64,000 nucleotides of DNA from Paenibacillus flagellatus (GTDB lineage: Bacteria > Bacillota > Bacilli > Paenibacillales > NBRC-103111): the NCBI RefSeq assembly GCF_003217775.1, contig NZ_QJVJ01000013.1, forward strand, positions 109,678 through 173,677. Direction: 5' to 3'. Below, in pieces: positions 26,747 through 35,063 of the stretch. Below the pieces are notes generated by a model, which was not told where the DNA came from, made no database searches, and saw only the letters and a program-made list of their open reading frames with translations. Numbering within the stretch: position 1 is the stretch's first letter; each line of letters opens with the position of its first letter. The translations under genes were made by a program, and so were the position numbers.

Positions 26747-26788
26747 ACCTAACTTTTCGCCCGAGGGGCCGAAGGTTAGGTCTTTTTA
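26747..26788 (+). terminator. Terminator between MpsC copy 1 and the orphan kinase
   Basis: GACCTAAC / GTTAGGTC stem extended by TCG/CGA, then CTTTTTATTT. The kinase downstream therefore has either its own promoter or depends on read-through. Confidence 0.8.
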
Positions 26789-26817
26789 TTTGCCTATCCG
26801 AAAGGGGATGCTCCGCC

Positions 26818-27762
26818 ATGCTGCATAACCGTACCCGCTTCCCGAACGTACCGCTGCCGATCTGGCTGGCGGCCGCGGCGGTCCTGCTCGTCGCCGCCGA
26901 TCAATATGCCCTGTACCGGCCCGTCCGGCCATGGGGAGAGGCGGTGTGGGAATCGCTGCTTCATGCGGCGGGGACCGTAGTCGTCGGTTGGGCGGCTTAT
27001 CGGATCGGCCGGGGGCGGAAAGCTGCCGGTTTCCCGGCGGGCGAACGGGACGAGCTGACGGTGAGCCGCCGGAAGCTGGAGGAGTCCGAGAAGCTGACCA
27101 CGATCGGCGTATTGGCGGCCGGAATCGCGCACGAAATTCGCAACCCGCTAACGAGCCTGAGAGGCTTCGTCCAGCTGCTGAAAGCGGGAGGAGCTTCCTA
27201 CACGGATATTATGCTGTCGGAAATCGACCGGATTAACGGGATCGTCGGGGAGCTTCTGCTCATCGCCAAACCGAAAGAAGCGAAGGTCGAGGATGTGGAC
27301 GTCAACCGGCTTCTCGAACAAACGGTACAGTTCATGCTGCCCCAAGCGATGCTCTCCGGCGTTCGGATCGAGCTGAGGACGGATGGAGCGTTGAACGGCG
27401 TTTCCATTCGGGGGGACGAGAATAAGCTGAAGCAGGTGCTGATCAACGTCATCAAGAACGGGATGGAAGCGATGCCGAAAGGCGGGACGATCGTCGTAGC
27501 CGCGGAGCGAAGCGGAGAAGAAGCCGCCTTATTCGTCACCGATTCGGGGACGGGCATGGCGCCGGAGCTGCTCGAGCAAATCGGACGGGCCTTTTATTCG
27601 ACGAAGGAGGAAGGCACCGGTCTCGGACTAATGGTATGCAGCAGCATCGTAAAGGAGCACGGGGGTACGATCGAGTTCGACAGCGCGCCTGGAGACGGCA
27701 CGACGGTACAGATCCGGCTTCCCGCGGACATGAGCGCGGAAGCCCCCGCACCTGGACGATAA
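26818..27762 (+). CDS. Orphan membrane histidine kinase (sporulation-kinase-like)
   Basis: 314 aa. Two short membrane helices (about 14-33 and 45-63) with almost no extracellular loop are followed directly by the kinase core: H105 in LAAGIAHEIRNPLTSLRGFV, IKNGMEAMPKGG, SGTGMAPELLEQ and EGTGLGLMVCSSIVKEHGG. The H-box text is that of KinA/KinB/NtrB-type kinases. No response regulator is adjacent, as is usual for kinases that feed the Spo0 phosphorelay. ATG 26818 has AAAGGGG 10 nt upstream. It lies between two DUF2294 genes, which suggests a common signal. Confidence 0.87.
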   Translation: MLHNRTRFPNVPLPIWLAAAAVLLVAADQYALYRPVRPWGEAVWESLLHAAGTVVVGWAAYRIGRGRKAAGFPAGERDELTVSRRKLEESEKLTTIGVLAAGIAHEIRNPLTSLRGFVQLLKAGGASYTDIMLSEIDRINGIVGELLLIAKPKEAKVEDVDVNRLLEQTVQFMLPQAMLSGVRIELRTDGALNGVSIRGDENKLKQVLINVIKNGMEAMPKGGTIVVAAERSGEEAALFVTDSGTGMAPELLEQIGRAFYSTKEEGTGLGLMVCSSIVKEHGGTIEFDSAPGDGTTVQIRLPADMSAEAPAPGR

Positions 27763-27784
27763 ACGATTTGGAGGAGACGGACAA

Positions 27785-28528
27785 GTGAAGGAATCGAAGC
27801 AAGCGCAGCAGCCGCCCGCTCCCTCGCAGCCGTTGCAGCACATGCAGCAAACGATCGGCAGCTACGTGGGCAAACGGCTGCGCGATACGTTCGGCAAAGG
27901 GCCCGAATCGGTTTTCGTGTCGATCGGGCATACGTACATTGCGATTTATTTGCGAAATTTTATGGCTCCGCCCGAACGCGTGCTGCTGGAGCAAAAGCAG
28001 GAGGCGATCGTCCGGCGCATGCGGGATTATTTGATGAAGCCGCTGCTGCCGGATGTGGCGGATTATATCGGGACGGTCGCGGGCATCCGTCCGAACGAGG
28101 CTTTTTACGACTGGGAGCTGTCGAACCGCAGCGGGATGATCGTATTCGGCTGTGGCGATCCGATCGCGGACAGTCCGCCGCCGGACGGCGATTATCCCGG
28201 CAAGGAGGAGGTGGAACGCGAGCTGGCCTCCGCAGGCGTGCACCCGCTGATCGATCGGGACGGCGTCCGCTCGTTCGAGATCAACCCGCGTACCATCGTC
28301 GCGATCCGCCACGGCATTCTCCTTCCGATCGAGAGGGAGCTGCTGAGGCTCGGCCACGGCGAATCGTTGAAGGAGCTGAAGCGGTCGATCGAGAAGCAGC
28401 GTCCGGACCGCCGGATGGCGTTCGAATCGGCCCTTCGGCGCACGGTCGTCGATCTGTTCGTCGACTGGGATTTCGAGCGGGACAAGGGCGTCTTCGTGTT
28501 CGTGTTGAGTCCGAAGCCGCCGCGGTAA
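27785..28528 (+). CDS. MpsC/DUF2294 family protein, copy 2
   Basis: 247 aa. Same two-half design as the protein at 25977: QTIGSYVGKRLRDTFGKGPE, YLRNFMAPPERVLLEQ, FYDWELSNRSGMIVFG, then EINPRTIVAIRHGILLPIER and FVDWDFERDKGVFVFVL. The N-terminus is Gln/Pro-rich. The GTG start follows GGAGGAG by about 10 nt, and the gene begins 22 nt after the kinase, so the two are co-transcribed. Soluble and without catalytic motifs; a regulatory or adaptor role for the kinase is an inference. Confidence 0.75.
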   Translation: MKESKQAQQPPAPSQPLQHMQQTIGSYVGKRLRDTFGKGPESVFVSIGHTYIAIYLRNFMAPPERVLLEQKQEAIVRRMRDYLMKPLLPDVADYIGTVAGIRPNEAFYDWELSNRSGMIVFGCGDPIADSPPPDGDYPGKEEVERELASAGVHPLIDRDGVRSFEINPRTIVAIRHGILLPIERELLRLGHGESLKELKRSIEKQRPDRRMAFESALRRTVVDLFVDWDFERDKGVFVFVLSPKPPR

Positions 28529-28541
28529 CGCACCGGACGAA

Positions 28542-29003
28542 TCAATGCGGTCTGCGTCTGCGGAAAAGCCGGACGATCACGAGGATGACGGCAATCCATA
28601 TGACGAAGCTGAACAAGGATAAGACGGGAAAGCCCAGCGAAAAGCCGGCGAACGGATTGAACAAGGAGCCGAGTATCGTGCCTAGCGCCAAGCCTCCGAA
28701 CATGCCCCCGAGAAATCCGCCGAAGCCGGTCCGCGGAGCGGGCGTCGTGCGGGGAGCGGTCGGAGTGCGCGCGGCATTGTCCGGCCGGGCGGGCGTCGTC
28801 CGGTTGACGTTGCCTGTACCGGCGCCGGCACCGGGATTGTACGTGCGCGGCGGCGAACGGTAGCTGCCGCGCTTCAGCGGGTGCAGCGTGCCCGACTCGT
28901 CGCCTTCTTCTTGAACGGCATCGGCCGTCTCCCCTCGGACGATCGGCGTCGAGCAGCCGAAGAGCAAGGTAGCCGCGAGCAGTGCGGTTAAAAGTCGTTT
29001 CAT
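28542..29003 (-). CDS. Small lipoprotein with Gly-rich membrane region
   Basis: 153 aa, not recognised. Lipoprotein signal MKRLLTALLAATLLFGCS (Cys about 17), a hydrophilic Pro/Thr/Arg-rich stretch, then a glycine-zipper region (FGGFLGGMFGGLALGTILGS) and a hydrophobic helix ending in RLFRRRRPH. The layout resembles the membrane part of Tim44-like bacterial proteins, but the Tim44 domain is absent. ATG 29003 is preceded by GGAGG; an in-frame GTG four codons earlier overlaps the SD. Its 3' end faces the MpsC copy 2 gene. Confidence 0.7.
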   Translation of the reverse strand: MKRLLTALLAATLLFGCSTPIVRGETADAVQEEGDESGTLHPLKRGSYRSPPRTYNPGAGAGTGNVNRTTPARPDNAARTPTAPRTTPAPRTGFGGFLGGMFGGLALGTILGSLFNPFAGFSLGFPVLSLFSFVIWIAVILVIVRLFRRRRPH

Positions 29004-29084
29004 GGAATGAGTCACACCTCCACCCGTAGCGTACCCTAACCCGTCGAGAACATTCGAGGGTGTCCGAGGGGGCCGCGGTAGAGG

Positions 29085-29132
29085 AAACGGCAAGACCGCC
29101 GAAACGTTGGACGTTCGGCGGTCTTGCCGTTT
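29085..29132 (-). terminator. Strong bidirectional terminator downstream of DUF1992 gene
   Basis: A perfect 19-bp stem (29085-29103 with 29114-29132; AAACGGCAAGACCGCCGAA at the left arm) with a 10-nt loop. It ends the minus-strand DUF1992 transcript; a T tract is present on both sides. Confidence 0.85.
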
Positions 29133-29165
29133 TCAAGCTCTTGAAAAGTGATCCGCAGGCTATGC

Positions 29166-29642
29166 CTACTTCCACTTTTCGAATTCCGCCTCCAGCGTGT
29201 GCTTCGTCACCTTGCGGCGGTGTAGGGAAAGGCTGGGAGCCTGGACGTTCATCTGGACGATTTTCCGGTTAATATCGTGAATGTGCTCGTCTAAAGCCGG
29301 ATGATCGGGATCGGCTCGCAGCAGCTCGAGCGCGTACTCGATCGAGGTTTGGATATCTTGACGCAGCATGATCCATGGAGGCGGTACTTTGGCATTTTTC
29401 AAAATCGACGTGAGCACGTCTTCCGTCGGGACTTCGATCGGCCGCCCTTTGCCGGGCAAATCGTCGAAGCCGCCGTTTTTGCGGCAGTTCTCGAACGCTT
29501 CGTCCAGCCAATCGTTCATTCGTTTGTAATGAAGGCTGGCCACGTGGCGGTCTTCGAACGTTTCCGCGGGAAGCGGAACGATCGGTCGGTCTCCGGGAAC
29601 GAATTCGCGGTCGGACGGGCTGCCGCGTCGGCGATCGGCCAT
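29166..29642 (-). CDS. DUF1992 (DnaJ-homologue subfamily C28-like) protein
   Basis: 158 aa, soluble. The conserved block RMNDWLDEAFENCRKNGGFD followed by DLPGKGRPI and the helical AKVPPPWIMLRQDIQTSIE is the DUF1992 domain. Bacillus relatives (YhdN/YflB-type) are uncharacterised; a chaperone link rests only on the domain name. ATG 29642 is used because it follows GGGGA by about 8 nt and gives the normal length. Single gene with its own terminator. Confidence 0.8.
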   Translation of the reverse strand: MADRRRGSPSDREFVPGDRPIVPLPAETFEDRHVASLHYKRMNDWLDEAFENCRKNGGFDDLPGKGRPIEVPTEDVLTSILKNAKVPPPWIMLRQDIQTSIEYALELLRADPDHPALDEHIHDINRKIVQMNVQAPSLSLHRRKVTKHTLEAEFEKWK

Positions 29643-29786
29643 TGTAATTCCCCGCTTTCGTCGTCGTATGCACGCTCTTCGCCCCAAGCTTAGCGCAGCC
29701 GGCCGCATGCGTCAAGGCGAGGAAGCCCGGACGGCTCGAATTGTCGCAAAACGTTCATACTAACGGAGGAACAGGAGGGGATACGC

Positions 29787-30419
29787 GTGGCGTTCGAGCC
29801 GATCATTTTCCCGGAGGAGCGTCCTCCGGAGCATGCCGCCTTATGCGACCGGTGCGAGCTGTCGGGACATCGGAACCGGGTCGTCTGGGGGGAAGGCAAC
29901 CCGGGGACGTCGCTCGTCGTGCTGCTCGACAATCCGGGGGCGCGGGAAAACCGCGAAGGCGTCCCGTTCGTCTGCGGCACGAGGGAAACGCTGCAGCAAG
30001 CGGCGGCCGAAGCCGGATTCCGGCCCGACGAGCTGTATGTAACGTATGTCGTCAAATGCCGACCGCGCAAGGCGTACGACAAGCCTGCAGCGCGGCGGGC
30101 GTGCTCGGCGCACCTGTCGTTTCAGCTGATGCGGATGCGCCCGAAGCTGCTGTTCTGCTTGGGCAACGTCGCCTTGCAATCGTTTCTCGGCGATCCCGAG
30201 GCGGAAGTGAAAACGATGCGGGGCTCATGGATCGAACGAGCGGGCATGGCGGTCGCCGCCTCGTACCATCCGCTTGCCGTCCGGCGCCGACCGGTGCTGT
30301 ACGCCCACTTCTTGGAAGATTGGCGCCGAGTCGCGGCGCGGTACCGGGCCGAAACGGCGGCCGGCTCGCTTGCGCAGGCCGGCAAGGCGGATAATCCGCC
30401 GTCTCGTCAACCATACTAA
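29787..30419 (+). CDS. Uracil-DNA glycosylase family protein (Fe-S type, family 4-like)
   Basis: 210 aa. Removes uracil from DNA in base excision repair, by family. Cysteines C20 and C23 (CDRC), one in VVKCRPRK and one in RRACSAH supply the expected 4Fe-4S ligands. Motif 1 is atypical (VVWGEGNPG then LLDNPGARENREGVPFVCG instead of GEAPG...EDREG.PF), a form seen in a Bacillus subgroup. NVALQSFLG and AASYHPLAVRR supply the second motif. The GTG start lies 8 nt after AGGAGG. No LexA-type box is visible upstream. Confidence 0.83.
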   Translation: MAFEPIIFPEERPPEHAALCDRCELSGHRNRVVWGEGNPGTSLVVLLDNPGARENREGVPFVCGTRETLQQAAAEAGFRPDELYVTYVVKCRPRKAYDKPAARRACSAHLSFQLMRMRPKLLFCLGNVALQSFLGDPEAEVKTMRGSWIERAGMAVAASYHPLAVRRRPVLYAHFLEDWRRVAARYRAETAAGSLAQAGKADNPPSRQPY

Positions 30420-30457
30420 CCCTATTCGTGTGATCCACTAACGGGGAGGGAACGCCT

Positions 30458-31531
30458 ATGAAGCGTCTGATCGCCATCGCCGCCGCAGGATGCGTCTTGC
30501 TGACGGCGGGCTGCGGGCAGCGGGCCCCTTCGGCGGACGAAGGAGGAGGCGCCGGCGGGCCGTCGTCGTTCGCGGAACGGGCCGTTCCGGCTCCCGCTCC
30601 GGGGGAGCCGACGGCCGGGCCGGACGGAGCCGCTCTTCCGGCTCCCGGCGGCCCCGCCCCGCTCTCCGCGGACGGCCGGACGTCCGGGACGCAGCCGAAC
30701 GCGGCGGCGCCCGTTCCGACGCCGGCACCTGCGCCGGCCCAATCGGTCCCGGCCCCCGAACCGGCCAAGCCGAACGCGAAGGCGGAAAAGCCACGCCAGC
30801 GGGGGCCGGCCAAGCCCGAGCCGAAGGCGCCGGCCGTCAGCGTGCAGAAGTCGCAGTCCTCGGCGGCCAAGAAGCTGTCGCTCTCGGAGCTGAGGGCCAA
30901 ATACCCGGAAGCGTTCAAGGTAAGCGGGGCATCAAAGGAGCGTAACGTCGCGCTGACGTTCGACGACGGCCCGGACGACCGGTTTACGCCGCAGGTGCTT
31001 GACGTTTTGAAGGCGCACGGCGTGAAAGCGACGTTTTTCCTGCTTGGCAAGCGGGCGGAAGAACACCCGGACATCGTCCGGCGGATCGTCCGGGAAGGAC
31101 ATGCGATCGGCAATCATTCGTACCGCCACCCCCAATTTCCGAAGCTGACGGTGGACCAATTCGCCCAAGAGATCGAGCAAACCGAGGAAGTGCTGAACCG
31201 GTTGACCGGCTACCGTCCCAAGCTGCTCCGCCCGCCGTACGGCGCCATCGACGAAGAGCAGCTCCAGTGGGCGAAGAGCCGGGGATATATGATCGTCAAT
31301 TGGAACGTCGATTCGCTCGATTGGAAAAACCTCGGCGAGCAGCAGGTGTCCGGCAATATTTTGGGCCATGCGAAAGCCGGCTCCATCGTGCTTCAGCATT
31401 CGGCGGGAGGGGACAAGCAGGATTTGAGCGGAACGGTCAAGGCGCTGCCCGGCATTATCGCCAAGCTGCGGGAGCAGGGGTACGGACTCGTCACCGTTCC
31501 GGAATTGCTGCATTTGTCGAAAAGCAAGTAG
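30458..31531 (+). CDS. Polysaccharide deacetylase lipoprotein (NodB family)
   Basis: 357 aa. Lipobox LLTAGC (Cys about 19) anchors it outside. A long Pro/Ala/Gly-rich spacer (about 20-145) reaches through the wall. The catalytic NodB domain (about 160-350) has ALTFDDGPDD (catalytic D and metal D), GNHSYRHP (metal His pair), LRPPYG and IVLQHSAGG. Family members de-N-acetylate peptidoglycan or other amino-sugar polymers. SD and ATG follow the previous gene by 38 nt, and its own terminator follows. Confidence 0.9.
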   Translation: MKRLIAIAAAGCVLLTAGCGQRAPSADEGGGAGGPSSFAERAVPAPAPGEPTAGPDGAALPAPGGPAPLSADGRTSGTQPNAAAPVPTPAPAPAQSVPAPEPAKPNAKAEKPRQRGPAKPEPKAPAVSVQKSQSSAAKKLSLSELRAKYPEAFKVSGASKERNVALTFDDGPDDRFTPQVLDVLKAHGVKATFFLLGKRAEEHPDIVRRIVREGHAIGNHSYRHPQFPKLTVDQFAQEIEQTEEVLNRLTGYRPKLLRPPYGAIDEEQLQWAKSRGYMIVNWNVDSLDWKNLGEQQVSGNILGHAKAGSIVLQHSAGGDKQDLSGTVKALPGIIAKLREQGYGLVTVPELLHLSKSK

Positions 31532-31532
31532 A

Positions 31533-31559
31533 GCCGCGAGCGATGTCGCGGCCCTTTTG
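31533..31559 (+). terminator. Terminator of the deacetylase gene
   Basis: GCCGCGA / TCGCGGC stem with GCGATG loop and CCTTTTG tail, starting 2 bp after the stop codon. Confidence 0.8.
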
Positions 31560-31574
31560 TTGTTCGGGGAACGG

Positions 31575-32363
31575 TTATTCGAGCACGTAAACCGTCACGT
31601 TTTGGAAACCGAACGTTCGGGCTTCGTCCGGCGATCCCGGCACGTAGATGTCGATCCGGTTGTTCTGGATCGCGCTTCCGGTATCGACCGCCTTGGCGAC
31701 CATGCCGCCCTCCGGCAGGCCGTCGTACCGATAGCCGGTCACGTAAACCGTCGATCCGAGCGGGATGACGTCCGGGTCGACCGCGATCGTGCCGACCTTG
31801 AGCGGATTGCCGAAGTAATCGACGGCGCCGAAGCCGCCGTTTTCCGTGGCGCTGCCCGTATAGGCCGAAGCTTGCGCCTCGATCGTTTTCTTCGGCTCGA
31901 CCTTCTTGCCTGCCACCGCCACCGCTTCGCTTTTCGCGGCTGGGGCTTTTTTCGCGGCAGGCGCTGCGGAAGAAGCAACCGCCGCCTTCGGCTTCTGCTT
32001 CGGCTGGGCCGGCGCAGACTTGGCCGGCGTCGCTTTCGGCGCGGCCGTCGGGGCGGCAGCGGCTGTAGCGGCTATGGCGGCCCGATCCGGCACGGACAAG
32101 GTGGTCGCCTGTACGAGAAGAGCGGCCATTTCCGCCGCGGCGAGCTCCGGCTGAAGCAACGGTTCCGCTTGTGCCGCTTGCGCGGCGGAGGAATGCACGT
32201 CTTTCCAAATCGAGAAGTAATCTTGCTGGAACGCTAGCGGCAGCCAGCGGGCTTGCAGCTCCGGCATATAAGGACGGCCCGTCGCATGGGCGTTCGAGCC
32301 GGACAATACGAACAAAACGAAACCGCCCGCAAGCAGCGCGCGCTTCCAGGTGCATTTCGGCAT
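31575..32363 (-). CDS. 3D-domain cell-wall protein (YocH/RpfB-like lytic enzyme)
   Basis: 262 aa, secreted: N-terminal signal (KRALLAGGFVLFVLSGSNAH). A helical Ala/Lys/Pro-rich linker is followed by a C-terminal 3D domain (about 172-262) with ASAYTGSATENGGFGAVDYF, VDPDVIPLGSTVYVTGY and the three-Asp signature ending VDTGSAIQNNRIDIYV. 3D domains in MltA/Rpf-like proteins cleave peptidoglycan. No LysM or SLH module is visible. It is transcribed behind a c-di-AMP riboswitch, the classic context for such wall hydrolases. SD AAAGGAGAG lies 9 nt before the ATG. Confidence 0.87.
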   Translation of the reverse strand: MPKCTWKRALLAGGFVLFVLSGSNAHATGRPYMPELQARWLPLAFQQDYFSIWKDVHSSAAQAAQAEPLLQPELAAAEMAALLVQATTLSVPDRAAIAATAAAAPTAAPKATPAKSAPAQPKQKPKAAVASSAAPAAKKAPAAKSEAVAVAGKKVEPKKTIEAQASAYTGSATENGGFGAVDYFGNPLKVGTIAVDPDVIPLGSTVYVTGYRYDGLPEGGMVAKAVDTGSAIQNNRIDIYVPGSPDEARTFGFQNVTVYVLE

Positions 32364-32385
32364 TACGGCAATCTCTCCTTTTATG

Positions 32386-32531
32386 TTCGCCTACGAGGTT
32401 AGTTGTCGGGTTCGGGTTGAGGATACAACCCTACGCGGCTTACAGCCCGCGATTCACCCCGAACGGCTAACGGCTTCCGGTTTTCCGGCGCCGCCCGTAT
32501 TGATGCGTCCCCCGCACATCAGGCTTCGAAG
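32386..32531 (-). promoter_or_regulatory. c-di-AMP (ydaO-yuaA type) riboswitch
   Basis: Read on the minus strand, the leader contains in order GCGGGGGACGC, GGGGTGAATCGCGGG, GTAGGGTTGTATCCTCAACC, CGAACCCGACAACTAACCTC and GTAGGCG. The last segments match the strongly conserved 3' half of the ydaO/yuaA riboswitch, and GGGGTGAATC its central core. The closing P1 helix can form from TTCGAAGCCT and AGGCGAA at the two ends. It sits just before a 3D-domain wall hydrolase, a standard ydaO target, which c-di-AMP would switch off. Confidence 0.88.
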
Positions 32532-32585
32532 TTTCGGCTACTTGTAAAAGGCTACCATACCCTTGCGGACGAAGAAAACCCTCAA

Positions 32586-33167
32586 TTATTGGAAATCGGC
32601 CAGCTCCGCATGGCGAAAGCAGCTCGTGACGTGATCCTGCACCATGCCGGTCGCCTGCATCAAAGCGTAGCAAATGGTGGGGCCTACGAACGTAAATCCC
32701 CTTTTTTTCAAATCTTTGCTCATCGCCTCCGAGATCGGCGTCGTCGCGGGGACGTCTTTCAGCTCCGCCCACCGGTTTCGGATCGGCCGGCCGTCGACGA
32801 ACCGCCATAAGTACGCGTCGAACGTGCCGAACTCCTCCTGCACGCGCAAAACCGCCCTGGCGTTGCGAACGGCCGATTCGATTTTGAGCCGGTTGCGGAC
32901 GAGTCCTTCGTTCGCGAGCAGCTCGGCCCTTTTCATCTCGTCATAGGCGGCTACCTTCGCCGGGTCGAAGCCGTCGAACGCCTCCCGGTAATGCTCTCGC
33001 TTGCGCAAAATCGTATACCAGCTCAGTCCGGCCTGGGCGCCTTCGAGCACGAGCCGTTCGAACAACGCCCGATCGTCGTGAACCGGGACGCCCCATTCGC
33101 GGTCATGGTAATCGATGTACAGCTGGCTGTCGTTCACCCAGCCGCAACGTGTCGGTTGCTTCGTCAT
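32586..33167 (-). CDS. tag: DNA-3-methyladenine glycosylase I
   Basis: 193 aa, full length. Excises 3-methyladenine from DNA. The N-terminal CGWVNDSQLYIDYHDREWGV with a zinc-ligand Cys and catalytic Glu, FERLVLEGAQAGLSWYTILR (helix-hairpin-helix region) and GFTFVGPTICYALMQATGMV are all diagnostic of Tag. C-terminal zinc ligands appear as H and C in DHVTSCFRH. AAGGAGG lies 11 nt before the ATG, and a TATACT -10 is visible upstream on the minus strand near 33193. It stands alone between the riboswitch leader and the sugar cluster. Confidence 0.95.
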   Translation of the reverse strand: MTKQPTRCGWVNDSQLYIDYHDREWGVPVHDDRALFERLVLEGAQAGLSWYTILRKREHYREAFDGFDPAKVAAYDEMKRAELLANEGLVRNRLKIESAVRNARAVLRVQEEFGTFDAYLWRFVDGRPIRNRWAELKDVPATTPISEAMSKDLKKRGFTFVGPTICYALMQATGMVQDHVTSCFRHAELADFQ

Positions 33168-33213
33168 CGCGGTCGATCCGCCTCCTTCGTCCCGTCCAGT
33201 ATACCATGTCCGT

Positions 33214-34947
33214 TCAGGAGGGGAGCAAGCGCAGCGTCGTCGTCCATCGGACGATCGCGCCGGTTTCGAGCGGCGCCGGAAGCTCGATGACGATTGGCGC
33301 CGAAACGCCGCTGACGGACAAGAGCGATCGCGTCAGCTCCATCTCCATCGACGTCGATTCCGGACAGGTCAGTTCGTAGGAGGCGTCTCCGAACCGAAGC
33401 TGCAATCCGCCTTCCGGCCGAGCGGCGACAAGGAGGGCGTCGCGGCCGTCGTGCACGAGCACGGGGACGATGTGGCGGCACGACCGGAGCGGGCGCTTCG
33501 CCTGCAGCTCGTAGCTCCAGCGGATCGCATCGCCGGCGACGGCGATCGTCTTCGTGCATGCCAGCGCGTCGCGATCGTCGATCAGCCGGATGCCGTCTTC
33601 GACAACCGTCCATTCCGCGTTCGTCTTCCGGTCGGGAAACGTCTCGACTCCCGCTTCGTCGGTGACGGCGTAGCCTTCCCAGACGCCTTCGCGGATGAGT
33701 CTATCGACCGGGACGTGGGGGCCGGGCAGGCGAGCCTCCGGAATCGGGACACGCCGGCTTTCGAGCCGGAAATGAAAGCCCTGCATCGCCGGCGCGTATT
33801 GCCGGTTGTGCATGCGAAGGGCGCAGCCGAAAAAGCCGCCGCCATTCCGGAAAAAGGCGTAGCCGCTGGCCGGATCGACGAATCCCCCGTCTCTCGCCGG
33901 GACGAGCGCTTCGGCGCCGGACAGGCGCACCCGGCGGGCGAGCATCCGCTCGGCGACCGCGACCCCGGTGAGCCCGAGCAGGTTGTACATGTTCAAGTGC
34001 GTATACGATTCGTATCCGGTTCGCAGCGAATGGGGGAGACGGTTCGGCGTGCAGCCGTACGTTCCGTCATCGTGCCGGTAAGGCAGCCAGCTGGCGAAGG
34101 CTGCGGCGACCGAAGCGCCGTACCGTTCGCCTTCGGGATCGGCGTAGGCGAGCAGAGCGGTAAGCGCTCCCCAGGTGAACGTCTGGTAGCTGCTCCGCTC
34201 GACCATCGCGAACGTCCCGTCCGGGGTGATCGCCCGTCCGAGCCAGTCGACGCCCCGCCGGACGATCCGCTCCGCCTCGCTTCGGGTCGAGGCGTGACGC
34301 TCCGGCCACCGTTCGACGACGGCGAACGCGCTAGCGAGCAAAAACAGCGTGAACGCATGATAGGCGATCGGCATGCCGTCGTGGCTCATCTTCTCGTCGA
34401 CCTCGTCGTTGATAAAGCCCGATTCGAGCTGCGCCTCCGCGATAAACGACAGCCGATGAGCGAGCAGCCTTTCGTCGGCGGGACGCAAGCCGAGCGCGTC
34501 CGCGTACAGCTCCATCGCCCATTGCAGCGCCGCGCAGTTCGTATTGACGACGGCGCAGTCGTCCTCGTAAGCGGCGAACGCCGCTCCGTGCCGTCCGATC
34601 AGTTCGACGCGAACGTTCGGCGGCGCGAGGAGCATCGCCATCAGCCCGTAATGGTACAGGAACACGCGGCAAAACGGGCTGACGCCGGCCTTGTCGGCGA
34701 GCAGCTCCGCGGTGCGGGCCAGCATGGCGTCGAGCGGATCGGCCGCTTCCGGCGCGTCCCCGTTCCGGCATACGGAGGCGAGTACGGAGGCGGCGTTCGC
34801 CGGCGCGTAATTTTCGCTGTAGATCGTCTCGTACGGATCGGGCAGACGCCCGTCCGGCGTCATCCAGCCGCGAATGACCGGTACGGCGTCGCGCAGCGTC
34901 TTGCGCATGCGGCCGATCGCCGCGTCGATGTCGAAAGCGTGTTTCAT
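33214..34947 (-). CDS. Putative toroid-type glycan-processing enzyme, family not recognised
   Basis: 577 aa, no signal peptide, so cytosolic. The first 400 residues are helical with repeated aromatic/His motifs (FCRVFLYHYGLMAM, YEDDCAVVNTNCAALQWAME, MPIAYHAFTLFLLA, TGYESYTHLNMYNLLGLTGV), as in (alpha/alpha)6-toroid enzymes such as heparinase II/III or unsaturated-uronidase relatives. The last 170 residues are beta-rich, fitting a C-terminal beta-sandwich. It is the last gene of the carbohydrate importer cluster, 116 bp after the binding protein gene, so it probably acts on the imported oligosaccharide. The start ATG has AAAGGAG 14 nt upstream, somewhat distant. The catalytic type cannot be stated from sequence reading. 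Confidence 0.6.
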   Translation of the reverse strand: MKHAFDIDAAIGRMRKTLRDAVPVIRGWMTPDGRLPDPYETIYSENYAPANAASVLASVCRNGDAPEAADPLDAMLARTAELLADKAGVSPFCRVFLYHYGLMAMLLAPPNVRVELIGRHGAAFAAYEDDCAVVNTNCAALQWAMELYADALGLRPADERLLAHRLSFIAEAQLESGFINDEVDEKMSHDGMPIAYHAFTLFLLASAFAVVERWPERHASTRSEAERIVRRGVDWLGRAITPDGTFAMVERSSYQTFTWGALTALLAYADPEGERYGASVAAAFASWLPYRHDDGTYGCTPNRLPHSLRTGYESYTHLNMYNLLGLTGVAVAERMLARRVRLSGAEALVPARDGGFVDPASGYAFFRNGGGFFGCALRMHNRQYAPAMQGFHFRLESRRVPIPEARLPGPHVPVDRLIREGVWEGYAVTDEAGVETFPDRKTNAEWTVVEDGIRLIDDRDALACTKTIAVAGDAIRWSYELQAKRPLRSCRHIVPVLVHDGRDALLVAARPEGGLQLRFGDASYELTCPESTSMEMELTRSLLSVSGVSAPIVIELPAPLETGAIVRWTTTLRLLPS

Positions 34948-34976
34948 CGTGGTTTGTCGGGCTCCTTTCGCCGCCC

Positions 34977-35004
34977 AAGGCGCCATACGTCCGAACGGCG
35001 CCTT
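34977..35004 (-). other. Hairpin between binding-protein and enzyme genes
   Basis: AAGGCGCC / GGCGCCTT is a perfect 8-bp stem with a 12-nt loop and no T run. It probably stabilises the upstream binding-protein mRNA or attenuates the downstream enzyme gene. Confidence 0.45.
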
Positions 35005-35063
35005 CCCGGTGCGGGCTTGCCGACCGGAGAGGCGCCGTCCGGCTTATGGCCGGCTGGGACGGG

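Noticed and set aside
32386..32531. Reading the conserved leader as a T-box or SAM riboswitch
   Set aside because: No T-box sequence (TGGNACCGCG) and no SAM core; the conserved blocks fit ydaO/yuaA instead.
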